Assembly (NCBI GenBank): GCA_015075645.1
Contig: JABTUF010000002.1
Span: forward strand, 1-64,000
Source of the DNA: Burkholderiales bacterium
GTDB lineage: Bacteria; Pseudomonadota; Gammaproteobacteria; Burkholderiales; Casimicrobiaceae
Reading direction: 5' to 3'
Length of the DNA: 64,000 nucleotides
A program made the position numbers and the translations under genes. The notes beneath the pieces were generated by a model, which was not told the origin of the DNA, searched no databases, and saw only the letters and a list, made by a program, of their open reading frames with translations. This document shows positions 10,571 to 20,550 of the stretch, piece by piece. Within the stretch, counting starts at the first letter, position 1; the number at the start of each line of letters is the position of its first letter.

Positions 10571-11806
10571 ATGAAACTCGAAGTCAAGGTACCCCAGCTC
10601 CCCGAATCCGTCGCCGAGGCGACGCTCGTGAGCTGGCACAAGAAGGCGGGCCAGCCGGTTCGCCGCGACGAGAACCTGGTCGACGTCGAGACCGACAAGG
10701 TCGTGCTCGAATTGCCCGCGCCCGGCGACGGCGTGCTGGTCGAGATCCTGAAAGGCGACGGGTCGACGGTGACGTCGAACGACGTCATCGCGGTGATCGA
10801 CACCGAAGCGAAGGGCGCAGCGGCCGCCCCCGCGGCCGCGTCGGGGCCGGCCGCCGCCGCGGCCAAGCCCGCCGCCGCGAAGCCCGCGGCAGCGATGCCC
10901 GCGACAGCGGCAGAGGCCCTGCCGGCTGCGCGCAAGCTCATGGCCGAGACAGGACTCGCCGCGGGAGAGGTGGCCGGCACCGGCCGCGGCGGTCGCGTGA
11001 CCAAGGGCGACGTGCTCGCCGCGATGGCGAAGGCTCCGCTCCCGACGCCCACCGCACCGGCGCCCTTCGCCGCGCCCGCGGCCCTCGCGCCGGTCGCGCA
11101 GGGCTCACGGCCCGAGCAGCGGGTGCCGATGTCGCGGCTGCGCCAGCGCGTCGCCGAGCGGCTGGTCCAGTCGCAGTCGACCGCCGCGATCCTGACCACG
11201 TTCAACGAAGTGAACATGGGGCCGGTGATCGAGCTGCGGAACCGCTACAAGGACCGCTTCGAGAAGGAACACGGCGTCAAGCTCGGCTTCATGGGCTTCT
11301 TCGTGAAGGCGGCGGTGCACGCGCTCCGGAAATACCCGCTCGTCAACGCGTCGATCGACGGCAACGACATCGTCTACCACGGCTACTACGACATCGGGAT
11401 CGCGGTCGGCAGCCCGCGCGGACTGGTGGTGCCGATCATCCGCGACGCCGACCAGCTCTCGATCGCCGAGATCGAGCTCCAGATCGCCGACTACGGCAAG
11501 CGCGCGCAGGAGGGCAAGCTCACGGTCGAGGAACTGACCGGCGGCACCTACACGATCTCCAACGGCGGCGTGTTCGGGTCGATGCTCTCCACGCCGATCA
11601 TCAATCCGCCGCAGTCGGCGATCCTCGGCGTGCACGCGACGAAGGACCGTGCGGTGGTGGAGAACGGCCAGGTCGTGGTGCGGCCGATGAACTACCTCGC
11701 GCAGAGCTACGATCACCGGATCATCGACGGCCGCGAGGCCGTGCTGTCGCTCGTCGCGATCAAGGACGCGCTGGAGGATCCGGCGCGGCTCATTCTCGAC
11801 GTCTGA
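10571..11806 (+). CDS. sucB: Dihydrolipoyllysine succinyltransferase (2-oxoglutarate dehydrogenase E2)
   Basis: Core of the 2-oxoglutarate dehydrogenase complex; transfers succinyl from lipoyl arm to CoA. 411 residues in the usual order: one lipoyl domain (1-77) with the lipoylated Lys43 in [13 protein letters not shown]; an Ala/Pro linker; the E3-binding domain (about 118-152, with [20 protein letters not shown]); a second linker; and the catalytic domain (about 180-411) ending in [13 protein letters not shown] with the active His and Asp. It sits between sucA and the matching E3 gene. Confidence 0.96.
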   Translation: MKLEVKVPQLPESVAEATLVSWHKKAGQPVRRDENLVDVETDKVVLELPAPGDGVLVEILKGDGSTVTSNDVIAVIDTEAKGAAAAPAAASGPAAAAAKPAAAKPAAAMPATAAEALPAARKLMAETGLAAGEVAGTGRGGRVTKGDVLAAMAKAPLPTPTAPAPFAAPAALAPVAQGSRPEQRVPMSRLRQRVAERLVQSQSTAAILTTFNEVNMGPVIELRNRYKDRFEKEHGVKLGFMGFFVKAAVHALRKYPLVNASIDGNDIVYHGYYDIGIAVGSPRGLVVPIIRDADQLSIAEIELQIADYGKRAQEGKLTVEELTGGTYTISNGGVFGSMLSTPIINPPQSAILGVHATKDRAVVENGQVVVRPMNYLAQSYDHRIIDGREAVLSLVAIKDALEDPARLILDV

Positions 11807-11867
11807 CCCCTGCCGCGCCCGCCCCGACCCGGAGCGTCGAACCCGGAACCCGGAACCTGGAGTTTGC

Positions 11868-13295
11868 ATGGCTGATTCCTTCGACGTGGTCGTGATCGGC
11901 GGCGGGCCCGGCGGCTACATCGCAGCGATCCGTGCCGCCCAGCTCGGATTCACCACCGCCTGCATCGACGACGGGACGCGCGCGGACGGCAAGCCGGCCC
12001 CGGGCGGCACCTGCACGAACGTCGGCTGCATCCCGTCGAAGGCGCTTCTGCAGTCGTCGGAGCATTTCGAGCACGCGGGACACGGATTCGCGCAGCACGG
12101 GATCGCGGTCAAGGGCCTTTCGATCGACGTCGCGACGATGCTCGCGCGGAAGGACAAGGTCGTCCTCCAGAACAACGAGGGCATCCTCTACCTGCTGAAA
12201 AAGAACAAGGTCGCGTTCTTCCACGGGCGCGGCAGTTTCGCCGGGAAGGAAGGCGACGCCTGGACGATCGCAGTCGAGGGCGCCGCAAGGGCCACGCTCG
12301 CCGCGAAGCGCGTCATCGTCGCCACCGGCAGCGTGCCGCGCGCGCTTCCCGGGGCGCCGTTCGACGGCGATCGCATCCTCGACAACGCCGGGGCGCTCGC
12401 GATACCCGAGGTTCCGAAACGCCTGGGCGTGGTCGGCGCCGGCGTGGTCGGACTGGAGATGGGCAGCGTGTGGCGGCGGCTGGGCGCCGAGGTGACCGTG
12501 CTCGAGGCGCTGCCGAACTTCCTCGGCGCCGCCGACGACGCCGTCGCGAAGGAAGCGCAGAAGGCGTTCGCGAAGCAGGGGCTCGCGATCCACACCGGAG
12601 CGAAGATCGCTACGGTGCGTTCGGCCAAGGGCACCGTGACGGTCGACTGGACCGACGCGAAGGGCGCGGCGCAGAAGGCCGCCTTCGACCGGTTGATCGT
12701 GTCGATCGGCCGAGCGCCGAATACCGCCGGGCTTCGCGCCGACGCCGTGGGCCTCGCGCTCGACGACCGGGGCTTCGTCGCGGTCGACGACGAGTGCCGC
12801 ACGAACCTGCCCGACGTCTGGGCGATCGGCGACGTGGTCCGTGGGCCGATGCTCGCGCACAAGGCGGAAGAGGAGGGCGTGGCGGTCGCCGAGCGGATCG
12901 CCGGCCAGAAGCCGCACGTCGACTTCGGAACGGTTCCGTGGGTCATCTACACCTCGCCCGAGATCGCATGGGTCGGGAAGAACGAGCGCGAACTCGCGGC
13001 GGCGGGCATCGCCTACAGGGCGGGAACCTTTCCGTTCTCGGCGAACGGCCGGGCGCGCGCGATGGGGGACACCACCGGATTCGTCAAGATCCTCGCGGAC
13101 GCCGCGACCGACCGGGTCCTCGGACTCCACGCGATCGGGCCGATGGCCTCCGAACTCGTCGCCGAGGGCGTGATGGCGATGGAGTTCGGCGCCTCGTCCG
13201 AGGACATCGCGCGGATCTGCCACGCGCACCCGACGCTGTCGGAGGCGACGAAGGAGGCGGCCCTCGCGGTGGCGAAGCGGACGCTCAACCTCTGA
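11868..13295 (+). CDS. lpdA: Dihydrolipoamide dehydrogenase (E3)
   Basis: Flavoprotein that reoxidises dihydrolipoyl groups with NAD. 475 residues: FAD loop [17 protein letters not shown], the redox disulfide in [16 protein letters not shown], an NAD-binding loop [15 protein letters not shown], the second FAD contact [20 protein letters not shown], and the C-terminal [14 protein letters not shown] with the catalytic His-Glu pair. Placement right after sucB marks it as the E3 of this complex. The 61-base spacer before it contains short tandem CCGGAACC-like words and the ribosome site CTGGAG. Confidence 0.96.
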   Translation: MADSFDVVVIGGGPGGYIAAIRAAQLGFTTACIDDGTRADGKPAPGGTCTNVGCIPSKALLQSSEHFEHAGHGFAQHGIAVKGLSIDVATMLARKDKVVLQNNEGILYLLKKNKVAFFHGRGSFAGKEGDAWTIAVEGAARATLAAKRVIVATGSVPRALPGAPFDGDRILDNAGALAIPEVPKRLGVVGAGVVGLEMGSVWRRLGAEVTVLEALPNFLGAADDAVAKEAQKAFAKQGLAIHTGAKIATVRSAKGTVTVDWTDAKGAAQKAAFDRLIVSIGRAPNTAGLRADAVGLALDDRGFVAVDDECRTNLPDVWAIGDVVRGPMLAHKAEEEGVAVAERIAGQKPHVDFGTVPWVIYTSPEIAWVGKNERELAAAGIAYRAGTFPFSANGRARAMGDTTGFVKILADAATDRVLGLHAIGPMASELVAEGVMAMEFGASSEDIARICHAHPTLSEATKEAALAVAKRTLNL

Positions 13296-13376
13296 AGCGC
13301 CGCGCCGATCCGCCCGCCGCCTCGAGCGATCGGATGCACCGGTCCGGCCGCCTTTGCCACGGTTTCGCACCGCCGC

Positions 13377-14546
13377 ATGAACCGCGCGGCGGTTGGGCGT
13401 AAGATCGCCGGCGTGGGGGAACACGAAGCCGCGGCGGGGGAGACCGTCGGCGCGAACCTCGAGCGGCACCTGGCCGCGCGGGGAAGCGCGCCGGATCCTC
13501 CGCAGCGCGCCGCCGCCGCACGGCTCGACCGTCTCGCGGCCGAACTCGCCTCGTTCCGGGCGGCCAGGCAGTCGACGCTGCGCCGCCTGCTGGTGCCGCC
13601 GCCCGTGCCGCGCGGCGTCTACCTGTGGGGCGGCGTGGGCCGCGGCAAGAGCCTGCTGATGGACGCCTTCTACGGCGCGGTCGCGATCCGCAGGAAGACG
13701 CGCGTGCATTTCCATGCGTTCATGCGCGACACCCACGAGGCGCTCGCGAGCCTCAAGCACGAAGCCGACCCGCTCGCGAGGGTCGCCGACCGCATCGCGA
13801 AGCGCCACCGCCTCGTGTGCTTCGACGAGTTCCACGTGTCCGACATCGCCGACGCGATGATCCTCGGACGGCTGCTCGAGGCGCTCCTCGCGCGCGGGAC
13901 GGTCTTCGTGATGACCTCGAACTTCCGGCCCGACCGGCTGTGGCCCGACGGCATCCAGCGCGAGCGTTTCCTGCCGGCGATCGCGCTGATCGAGCGCGAA
14001 CTCGACGTGATCGAGGTCGACGGCGGCGTCGACTACCGGCTGCGCACGCTCTCGCAGGCCCGGACCTGGCTCGTGCCCCCCGGCGCCGCGGCGGACGCCG
14101 AACTCGCCCGCTCGTTCGAGGCGATGGCGAACGGTCCCGACGAGGACCGCAGGCTCGCGATCGAGGGACGCACGATCGTCGCACGCAGGCGCGCCGGGAG
14201 CGCGGCGTGGTTCGACTTCGCCTCGCTGTGCGACGGTCCGCGCTCGCAGCGCGACTACCTCGAGATCGCGCGACGCTTCTCGGTCGTCCTGCTGTCCGGC
14301 GTGCCGGCGATGGGGCCGGCGACCGCGGACCTCGCGCGGCGGTTCACCTGGCTCGTCGACATCCTGTACGATCATCGTGTGAAGCTCATCGCCTCGGCCG
14401 CGGTCGAGGCGGACGCGCTCTACCGCGAGGGTCCCGCGTCCCACGAGTTCCCGCGCACCGTGAGCCGCCTGATCGAGATGCGCACCCGCGACTACATGGC
14501 GGAACCGCACGCCAGCCGCGACGCGGCGGCGGCCGAGGCCGCCTGA
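13377..14546 (+). CDS. zapE: Cell division AFG1-type ATPase ZapE
   Basis: P-loop ATPase of the AFG1/ZapE family, linked to Z-ring dynamics and to inner-membrane quality control. Up to 389 residues. Walker A is LWGGVGRGKSLLMDAFY, Walker B is RLVCFDEFHVSDIADAM, and the sensor-like strand VFVMTSNFRPDRLWPDG follows. The C-terminal RFTWLVDILYDHRVKLIASA matches the family. The ATG at 13377 is taken; an in-frame GTG at 13413 preceded by TAAGAT would give a shorter, equally plausible protein. zapE commonly follows lpdA in betaproteobacteria. Confidence 0.9.
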   Translation: MNRAAVGRKIAGVGEHEAAAGETVGANLERHLAARGSAPDPPQRAAAARLDRLAAELASFRAARQSTLRRLLVPPPVPRGVYLWGGVGRGKSLLMDAFYGAVAIRRKTRVHFHAFMRDTHEALASLKHEADPLARVADRIAKRHRLVCFDEFHVSDIADAMILGRLLEALLARGTVFVMTSNFRPDRLWPDGIQRERFLPAIALIERELDVIEVDGGVDYRLRTLSQARTWLVPPGAAADAELARSFEAMANGPDEDRRLAIEGRTIVARRRAGSAAWFDFASLCDGPRSQRDYLEIARRFSVVLLSGVPAMGPATADLARRFTWLVDILYDHRVKLIASAAVEADALYREGPASHEFPRTVSRLIEMRTRDYMAEPHASRDAAAAEAA

Positions 14547-14578
14547 GCCACGACACCGACCCACCGGAGGAGACCCCC

Positions 14579-15601
14579 GTGCAGACCCACGCGCAGACGT
14601 CGTTCAAGGCCTATCGCACCTACGAGGACCAGGGCATCGTCGCGAGCCGCTTCGTCGACATGAAGGTCGACGAGCTCGACCCGGGCGACGTGCTGGTGCG
14701 GACCAAGTACTCGACGATCAACTACAAGGACGCGCTGTCGCACAACGGCACCGGGCGGATCATGCGCAAGTTCCCGACGGTCGCGGGCATCGACATGTCG
14801 GGCACCGTCGAGCAGTCGTCCGATCCCCGGTGGAAGAAGGGCGACAAGGTGATCGTGCACGCCTACGACATGGGCGTGGCGCACGACGGCGGCTACAGCG
14901 AGTTCGTGCGCGTGCCGGGCGACTGGATCGTGCGTCGTCCCGAGAGCATGACGGCGTTCGACGCGATGACGCTCGGCACCGCGGGGTACACCGCGGCGCT
15001 CGCGATCCACCTGATGGAGCACAACGGGTTGAAGCCCGCGAACGGCCCGGTCGCGGTGACCGGGGCGACCGGCGGCGTCGGTTGCGTCGCGGTCGAGATC
15101 CTCTCGAAGCTCGGCTACCAGGTGGTCGCCATCACAGGGAAGGCGAAGGAGGAGGGCGCGTGGCTCAAGTCGATCGGCGCCTCCGAGGTGCTCTCGCGCC
15201 AGTCGATCGACCTCGCGAAGATCCGGCCGCTCGGACCGGCGACCTACGCGGGGGCGATCGACAACCTGGGCGGCGACATCCTCGCCTGGCTCTTGTCGAT
15301 GCAGAAGATCGGCGGGACGGTCGGTGCCGTGGGCCTCGCCGCCGACATGAAGCTCCACACGACGGTCGCGCCGTTCATCCTGCGCGGCGTCCACCTGCTC
15401 GGCGTCGACAGCGCGAACACGCCGATGGCGCTGCGGCAGACGCTCTGGAACAAGCTCGCGGTCGCCTGGCGGCCCGACCGCGTGCACGACCAAGTGCGCA
15501 CGATCGACTTCGAGGACCTGCCGACCCACTTCGACGCGTACCTGAAGGGCATGGTGCGCGGCCGCACGGTGGTGCGCGTGGGCAAGGATTCTCACCCTTG
15601 A
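14579..15601 (+). CDS. acuI: Acrylyl-CoA reductase / YhdH-type quinone oxidoreductase
   Basis: NADPH-dependent medium-chain reductase of the YhdH/AcuI subfamily, which reduces acryloyl-CoA to propionyl-CoA. 340 residues from GTG, preceded by GGAGGAG. Visible landmarks are STINYKDALSHNGTGRIMRK (subfamily N-terminus), VAGIDMSGTV, the nucleotide loop VTGATGGVGCVAVEIL and the C-terminal KGMVRGRTVVRVG. No zinc-binding Cys set is present, as expected. prpE follows, so propionyl-CoA made here and by PrpE shares one location. A general alkenal/quinone reductase role cannot be excluded. Confidence 0.85.
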   Translation: MQTHAQTSFKAYRTYEDQGIVASRFVDMKVDELDPGDVLVRTKYSTINYKDALSHNGTGRIMRKFPTVAGIDMSGTVEQSSDPRWKKGDKVIVHAYDMGVAHDGGYSEFVRVPGDWIVRRPESMTAFDAMTLGTAGYTAALAIHLMEHNGLKPANGPVAVTGATGGVGCVAVEILSKLGYQVVAITGKAKEEGAWLKSIGASEVLSRQSIDLAKIRPLGPATYAGAIDNLGGDILAWLLSMQKIGGTVGAVGLAADMKLHTTVAPFILRGVHLLGVDSANTPMALRQTLWNKLAVAWRPDRVHDQVRTIDFEDLPTHFDAYLKGMVRGRTVVRVGKDSHP

Positions 15602-15728
15602 TCCCGGGTCCGGCACCGCGCCCGCGAAGGCTCCCGTTGCTCCGGGATTGACCCCGATCATTTCCGGCCGCGGCCGGACGGGCATAGCGTAGCTCCTCGA
15701 CGACCGAAACCCGCCCGGGCCCCGACCC

Positions 15729-17627
15729 ATGGACAGCTATCGAGACTTCCACCGCCGTTCCCTGAAGGAACGCGACGCGTTCTGGCGCGCGGAGGCCGCG
15801 CTCGTCGACTGGCACGAGCCGTTCCGCGAGGTGCTCGACTATTCGCGCCCGCCGTTCGCGCGCTGGTTCGTCGGCGGCCGGACCAACCTCTGCCACAACG
15901 CGATCGACCGGCACCTCGCGGACCGCGCATCGCAGCCCGCGCTCGTCTACCTGTCGAGCGAGACCGGCGAGGAACGGACCTGGAGCTACGCCGAGCTGCA
16001 CGCGGAAGTGAACCGGATGGCCGCGGTGCTCGCGTCGCTCGGCGTCGCGAAGGGCGATCGCGTGCTCGTCTACATGCCGATGATCGCGGAAGCCGCGTTC
16101 GCGATGCTCGCCTGCGCGCGCCTGGGCGCCATCCATTCGGTCGTGTTCGGCGGCTTCGCGGCGGCTTCGCTCGCGACCCGCATCGACGACGCGCGTCCGA
16201 AGGCCATGGTGACCTCCGACGCGGGCATGCGCGGCGGCAAGCCGGTCCCGTACAAGCACCTGGTCGACGAAGCGCTCGCGCTCGCGAAGCACCCGCCGGC
16301 GAAGGTCCTGATCGTCGACCGCGGCATCGACCGCGCGATGGCACGCACGGCCGGCCGCGACGTCGACTACGCGGAGCTCCGCGCGCGGCACCTGGACGCC
16401 CGCGTGCCCTGCGCGTGGCTCGAGTCCTCCGAGCCGTCGTACATCCTCTACACCTCGGGCACCACGGGGAAGCCCAAGGGCGTGCAGCGCGACACCGGCG
16501 GCTACGCGGTCGCGCTCGCGAGTTCGATGCGCCGCATCTTCGACCTCGCGCCCGGCGAGACGATGTTCACGACCTCCGACATCGGCTGGGTGGTCGGCCA
16601 CTCCTACATCGTCTACGCGCCGCTCATCAACGGCTCGACGACGATCATGTACGAGGGGCTGCCGATCCGGCCCGACCCGGCGGTCTGGTGGAAGATCGTC
16701 GAGGAGCGGAAGGTGAAGACGATGTTCAGTTCGCCGACCGCGATCCGCGTGCTGAAGAAGCAGGACCCGAAGTACATGACGATGCACGACCTGTCGTCGC
16801 TGCGCTGGCTGTTCCTCGCCGGCGAGCCGCTCGACGAGCCCACCGCGCGCTGGGCGAGCGAGGCGCTCGGCGTCGCGATCGTCGACAACTACTGGCAGAC
16901 CGAGACCGGCTGGCCGATCCTCTCGGCGCTCCCCGGCGTCGAGGACACGCCGCGCAAGTTCGGCAGCCCCTCGTTCCCGGTGCACGGCTACGACGTGAGG
17001 CTCGTCGACGAGGCGACCGGACGCGACTCGGGCACCGACGAGAAGGGCGTCCTCACGATCGCGCCGCCGCTGCCGCCCGGCTGCATGACCACCGTGTGGG
17101 GCGACGACGAGCGCTTCGTCAAGACTTACTTCGGCACCATCCCGGGCAAGCTCCTCTACTCGACCTTCGACTGGGCGACGCGCGACGCGGACGGCTACCA
17201 CTTCGTGCTCGGCCGCACCGACGACGTGATCAACGTCGCCGGACACCGCCTCGGCACGCGCGAGATCGAGGAGGCGGTGCAGTCGCACAGCGGCGTCGCC
17301 GAAGTCGCGGTCGTCGGCGTCGCGGACCCGGTCAAGGGCCAGGTCCCGGTCGCCTTCGCCGTGCTCAAGGATCCCGCGCGCGCCGCGACCCCCGAGGCCG
17401 CGTCCGCCATGCGCAAGGAAGTGATGGACACGGTCGATCGCGAACTCGGCGCGATCGCGCGCCCCGGCCAGGTGCACTTCGTGACGCTCTTGCCGAAGAC
17501 ACGCTCGGGCAAGCTCCTGCGCCGCTCGATCCAGGCGCTCGCCGAGGGGCGCGACCCTGGCGACCTCACGACGATCGAGGATCCGGGGGCGCTCGAGCAG
17601 ATCCGCGCGGCGCTGGGCACCGCCTAG
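15729..17627 (+). CDS. prpE: Propionyl-CoA synthetase
   Basis: Activates propionate to propionyl-CoA via propionyl-AMP. 632 residues, in line with PrpE. The opening YRDFHRRSLKERDAFW matches the acetyl/propionyl-CoA synthetase N-terminal domain. The adenylation motif is YILYTSGTTGKPKGVQRDTG, the acyl-pocket strand YWQTETGWPI, the hinge HFVLGRTDDVINVAGHRLGT, and the acetylatable Lys lies in LPKTRSGKLLRRS. Together with acuI upstream and prpB at the other end of the block it supplies the propionate branch. A 127-base gap precedes it in which I found no clear promoter. Confidence 0.9.
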   Translation: MDSYRDFHRRSLKERDAFWRAEAALVDWHEPFREVLDYSRPPFARWFVGGRTNLCHNAIDRHLADRASQPALVYLSSETGEERTWSYAELHAEVNRMAAVLASLGVAKGDRVLVYMPMIAEAAFAMLACARLGAIHSVVFGGFAAASLATRIDDARPKAMVTSDAGMRGGKPVPYKHLVDEALALAKHPPAKVLIVDRGIDRAMARTAGRDVDYAELRARHLDARVPCAWLESSEPSYILYTSGTTGKPKGVQRDTGGYAVALASSMRRIFDLAPGETMFTTSDIGWVVGHSYIVYAPLINGSTTIMYEGLPIRPDPAVWWKIVEERKVKTMFSSPTAIRVLKKQDPKYMTMHDLSSLRWLFLAGEPLDEPTARWASEALGVAIVDNYWQTETGWPILSALPGVEDTPRKFGSPSFPVHGYDVRLVDEATGRDSGTDEKGVLTIAPPLPPGCMTTVWGDDERFVKTYFGTIPGKLLYSTFDWATRDADGYHFVLGRTDDVINVAGHRLGTREIEEAVQSHSGVAEVAVVGVADPVKGQVPVAFAVLKDPARAATPEAASAMRKEVMDTVDRELGAIARPGQVHFVTLLPKTRSGKLLRRSIQALAEGRDPGDLTTIEDPGALEQIRAALGTA

Positions 17628-17636
17628 GCTGCGGCC

Positions 17637-18638
17637 TCAGGGCGGAAGCAAACCGGCTCCGCGCGCCAGCGCGCGGATCGCCTCGAGGTCGGCGCGAAAC
17701 GCTCGCGGGAACTCGCCGGGTTCGTCGACGACGGGCTCGTAACCCAGCGCTTCGAGTCGCGCGCGCAGCTCCGGGCTGCGCATGGCTGCGAGATAGGCGG
17801 CTTCGACGCGCGCGAGGATCGGGGGCGCGATGCCGGCGGGCGCGAAAAGGCCGTACCACGGCGTCAACGGAATCGCGCTCATCCCCGCCTCGGCGAACGT
17901 CGGCAGCGCGGGAACCTTCGCCGTGCGCCGGTCGCCGGCGACGGCGAGGAGCCGCACCCGCCCTGCGTCGGCGTGCAGTTTCATCGTGGCGACCTCGTTG
18001 ATCTGGAGCTGCGCGCGGCCGGCGACGAGGTCGAGCGTCGCCGCGGGTGCGCCGCGGTATTCGACCGTGAGGAATTCGACGCCGGCCCGCCGGGCGAAAT
18101 GTTCGACGCACAGCCGGGAGAACGCTGTCGGCCCGGAGGTGGCGAAGACCAGTCCGCGGGGATGGCGGCGCGCCTGCTCGACCAGGGCGGTCATCGTGTG
18201 TGCGGGCACGTCCGGATGCACGGCGAGCACGAACGGCACCCAGGCGATGCGTCCGATCGCAACGAAGTCGCGCGCAGCGTCGATGCCATATCGCGGATCG
18301 AGCACAGGAGAACTCAGCATGTTGCTCATGCCGCCGACGAGCAGCGTGTAGCCGTCGGGCGCCGACTGGGCGGCGAACTTGGTGCCGATCGCACCGCTCG
18401 CCCCCGGGCGGTTCTCCACGACGGTGGGTTGGCCCCAGGCTTCCGCGAGTGCGTCGGCGAGAATGCGCGCAACGTTGTCGTTCGCGCTGCCGGGCTGCTG
18501 TGCGGCCACGATGCGAACGGTCCGGACCGGAAACGCGTCGACGACGACTCCCGGAGGATCCGTCTGGGCCGTCGCCGTGCCCACGGCGAGGATGAACAAG
18601 AGGGGCACGCGTGCGACCCGGAAGTCCATGCGCCCCAT
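17637..18638 (-). CDS. Bug-type (TctC) periplasmic solute-binding receptor
   Basis: Extracytoplasmic receptor of the tripartite tricarboxylate transporter family, abundant in betaproteobacteria. 333 residues with a signal peptide (hydrophobic VPLLFILAVGTATAQ). Family patterns: FPVRTVRIVAAQQPGSANDN at the ligand lip, VENRPGASGAIGTKFAAQ, and DGYTLLVGGMSNML. MDF at 18629 is an alternative start. No TctA or TctB membrane gene is near, as for most Bug receptors, so it is an orphan. It converges on prpE with only 9 bases between the stops, and is divergent from the acyl-AMP ligase of the NRPS island. The ligand is unknown; carboxylates are usual. Confidence 0.88.
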   Translation of the reverse strand: MGRMDFRVARVPLLFILAVGTATAQTDPPGVVVDAFPVRTVRIVAAQQPGSANDNVARILADALAEAWGQPTVVENRPGASGAIGTKFAAQSAPDGYTLLVGGMSNMLSSPVLDPRYGIDAARDFVAIGRIAWVPFVLAVHPDVPAHTMTALVEQARRHPRGLVFATSGPTAFSRLCVEHFARRAGVEFLTVEYRGAPAATLDLVAGRAQLQINEVATMKLHADAGRVRLLAVAGDRRTAKVPALPTFAEAGMSAIPLTPWYGLFAPAGIAPPILARVEAAYLAAMRSPELRARLEALGYEPVVDEPGEFPRAFRADLEAIRALARGAGLLPP

Positions 18639-18675
18639 TGTATCGTCGCGCAGGCCGCGCCGACCTGCGGAAGGC

Positions 18676-18681
18676 TATGAT
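18676..18681 (+). promoter_or_regulatory. Possible -10 box for the ligase/NRPS operon
   Basis: TATGAT matches five of six consensus positions and lies 36 bases before the ligase start, in the only gap from which the rightward operon can begin. No good -35 is present at 17 bases, so this is weak evidence. Confidence 0.25.
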
Positions 18682-18717
18682 CGCGCCTGCCATGTCGAAC
18701 CCTCCGCCCACCACGCG

Positions 18718-20550
18718 ATGACCGAAGACGTCCAGGCCCGGTTGCTTCAGCACGCGGCTTCGCGTCCGGGGGCACCGTTCCTCGCTGTGCCGGGCCGCCC
18801 GACCATGCACTGGGGCGCTCTCGCCTGCCATGTCGCGCAGGTTCGCGAACGGTTCACCGCCTGGGGCCTGGCCCGGGGCGACATCGTGGCGGTGTCGACG
18901 GCCGACCGCACGATGGCCGCGACGCTCTTCGCCTGCGCGCCGGTGTCGTCGACCGTGACCATGATCCCGGGCGGGCCGACCGAGGATGCATGCAGGGTGC
19001 TCCTCACGCGCATGTCGGCGCGTGCGGTGGTGGTTCCGGCGGGCGCATTCGGGGCGCTCGGGGCCGCGGCGCGTGCACTCGGCCTCCCGACGATCGTCGC
19101 GAGCCCTTGCGAGGACGCCGGAGCATTCGAATTGTCGTGCGACGCGCCCTCCCCCGTGCCGACGCCGAGGCGACCGATCCATCCGCCAGGCTGGGCGTAC
19201 GTAGGCATTACGTCCGGCACGACCGATCGGCCGAAACTCGTTCCCTACAGTCATCGCGCGATCGTCCGGATCTCCGATGCCCTCGGAGCGGTGCTGCGGA
19301 TCGTGCGCGACGACGTTTCCGCCCTGGTGACACCGATCCACCTCGCGAACGGCCAGCGGACGGCGTTCCTGCTGCCGGTGATGCACGGCGGCTCTGTGAT
19401 CTGCCTGCCCGAGGGCGGCGTCGAATCGCTCGTCGCCGCGCTGCGCGGGGGCCGGATCACCTTCCTGAGCGCGACGTTCACGATCCTCCGGGCGCTGCTC
19501 GAACGTGCCGACCGCGACTCGTCGCTGCGGTCGCCGGCGCTGCGGTTCCTGCGCGTCGCGTCCGGAACGCTCGACCCCGACGAGATCCGTCGTCTGGAGG
19601 ATCGGTTCGCGGTGCCGGTGGTGACCGGTCTCGCGACGACCGAGACCGGCGTGATCACGCACCAGCGCCTGCCTCCCGAACCGCGGACGCCCGGCAGCGC
19701 AGGCGCCCCGCTGCTGGCGGAAATCCGCCTGCTCGGCGATGACGGCGAAGTTCCTCCTCGTGGCGCAGCAGGGGAGGTCCTGGTGCGCGGGCCCCAGGTA
19801 TTCGACGGCTACCTCGATGACGCGGCGCTCGATGCGGGATCGCGCCTCGACGGCTGGTTTCGCACCGGCGACCTCGCGCGTTTCGACGAGGCCGGCGACC
19901 TCTACGTCGTCGGCCGGGTGAAAGAAGTCATCAATCGGGGTGGCGAGAAGATCGCGCCCCTCGAGATCGACGCGGCGCTTCGCGCGATTCCGGGCGTCGT
20001 CGATGCGGCAGCATTCGGAATCCCGCACCCGACGCTGGGCGAGGAAATCGTCGCGGCGGTCGTGCGTGGCGAAGGGGCGACGGTCACGGAGCACGAAGTG
20101 CTCGACGCGGTGCGCGTGCGGCTCGGTGCGCGCCGGGCGCCGCGCCGGCTGTGGTTCGTCGACGCATTGCCGCGCAATCGCGCCGACAAGGTGCTGCGCA
20201 CGTCGCTGCGCGTGCGATTCGCGTCTGCCGCGTCGGTCGGATCGGCGGCGTCGCCGGACGATCCGCCGCCGTCCCCGTTCGCGGCGGCCCTCATGGCCCT
20301 GTGGTGTTCGGTGCTGGGGGTGCCCAGGGTGCCTTCCGGCGCGACTTTCCATTCGCTGGGGGGGGACGCAGGGTCGGCCGAGGACCTGGTCGCGCGCATC
20401 CATGCGGCGTTCGGTGTCCAGGTGCCGGCGCCCACACCCGGCCATGGCGACGAGACGCTCGACGGGATGGCGCGGTCGATCGAACGTGCGCTGGGAGCAA
20501 CCCCGCGAGCGGACGCGCCGCGAGGTACCGCGGGCGCGCGTTCGAAATGA
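18718..20550 (+). CDS. Acyl-AMP ligase fused to a degenerate carrier-protein domain
   Basis: 610 residues. Residues 1 to about 510 form an ANL-superfamily adenylating domain, most like acyl-CoA/oxalate-CoA ligases rather than amino-acid A domains: motif A3 GITSGTTDRPKLVPYSH, WFRTGDLARFDEAGDLY, the hinge VVGRVKEVINRGGEKIAP, and LPRNRADKVLR with the C-terminal Lys. Residues about 520-590 look like a carrier domain, but the phosphopantetheine motif reads SLGGDAGSAEDLV: Ala551 sits where the attachment Ser should be. The domain therefore probably cannot be loaded unless Ser553 substitutes. Its stop overlaps the NRPS start (ATGA), so the two are coupled. The ligase part is a clear paralogue of the first NRPS domain. 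Substrate unknown. Confidence 0.8.
   Translation: MTEDVQARLLQHAASRPGAPFLAVPGRPTMHWGALACHVAQVRERFTAWGLARGDIVAVSTADRTMAATLFACAPVSSTVTMIPGGPTEDACRVLLTRMSARAVVVPAGAFGALGAAARALGLPTIVASPCEDAGAFELSCDAPSPVPTPRRPIHPPGWAYVGITSGTTDRPKLVPYSHRAIVRISDALGAVLRIVRDDVSALVTPIHLANGQRTAFLLPVMHGGSVICLPEGGVESLVAALRGGRITFLSATFTILRALLERADRDSSLRSPALRFLRVASGTLDPDEIRRLEDRFAVPVVTGLATTETGVITHQRLPPEPRTPGSAGAPLLAEIRLLGDDGEVPPRGAAGEVLVRGPQVFDGYLDDAALDAGSRLDGWFRTGDLARFDEAGDLYVVGRVKEVINRGGEKIAPLEIDAALRAIPGVVDAAAFGIPHPTLGEEIVAAVVRGEGATVTEHEVLDAVRVRLGARRAPRRLWFVDALPRNRADKVLRTSLRVRFASAASVGSAASPDDPPPSPFAAALMALWCSVLGVPRVPSGATFHSLGGDAGSAEDLVARIHAAFGVQVPAPTPGHGDETLDGMARSIERALGATPRADAPRGTAGARSK

Noticed and set aside
7474..11217. Long minus-strand open frame (1247 codons) opposite sucA/sucB
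   Set aside because: Shadow of the codon-biased sense genes; no motif, no ribosome site, biased to Arg/Ala/His.
20355..20368. Eight-G run suspected of a frameshift in the ligase/carrier gene
   Set aside because: The reading frame is conserved-looking on both sides and ends in the proper ATGA overlap, so a single-base error is unlikely.
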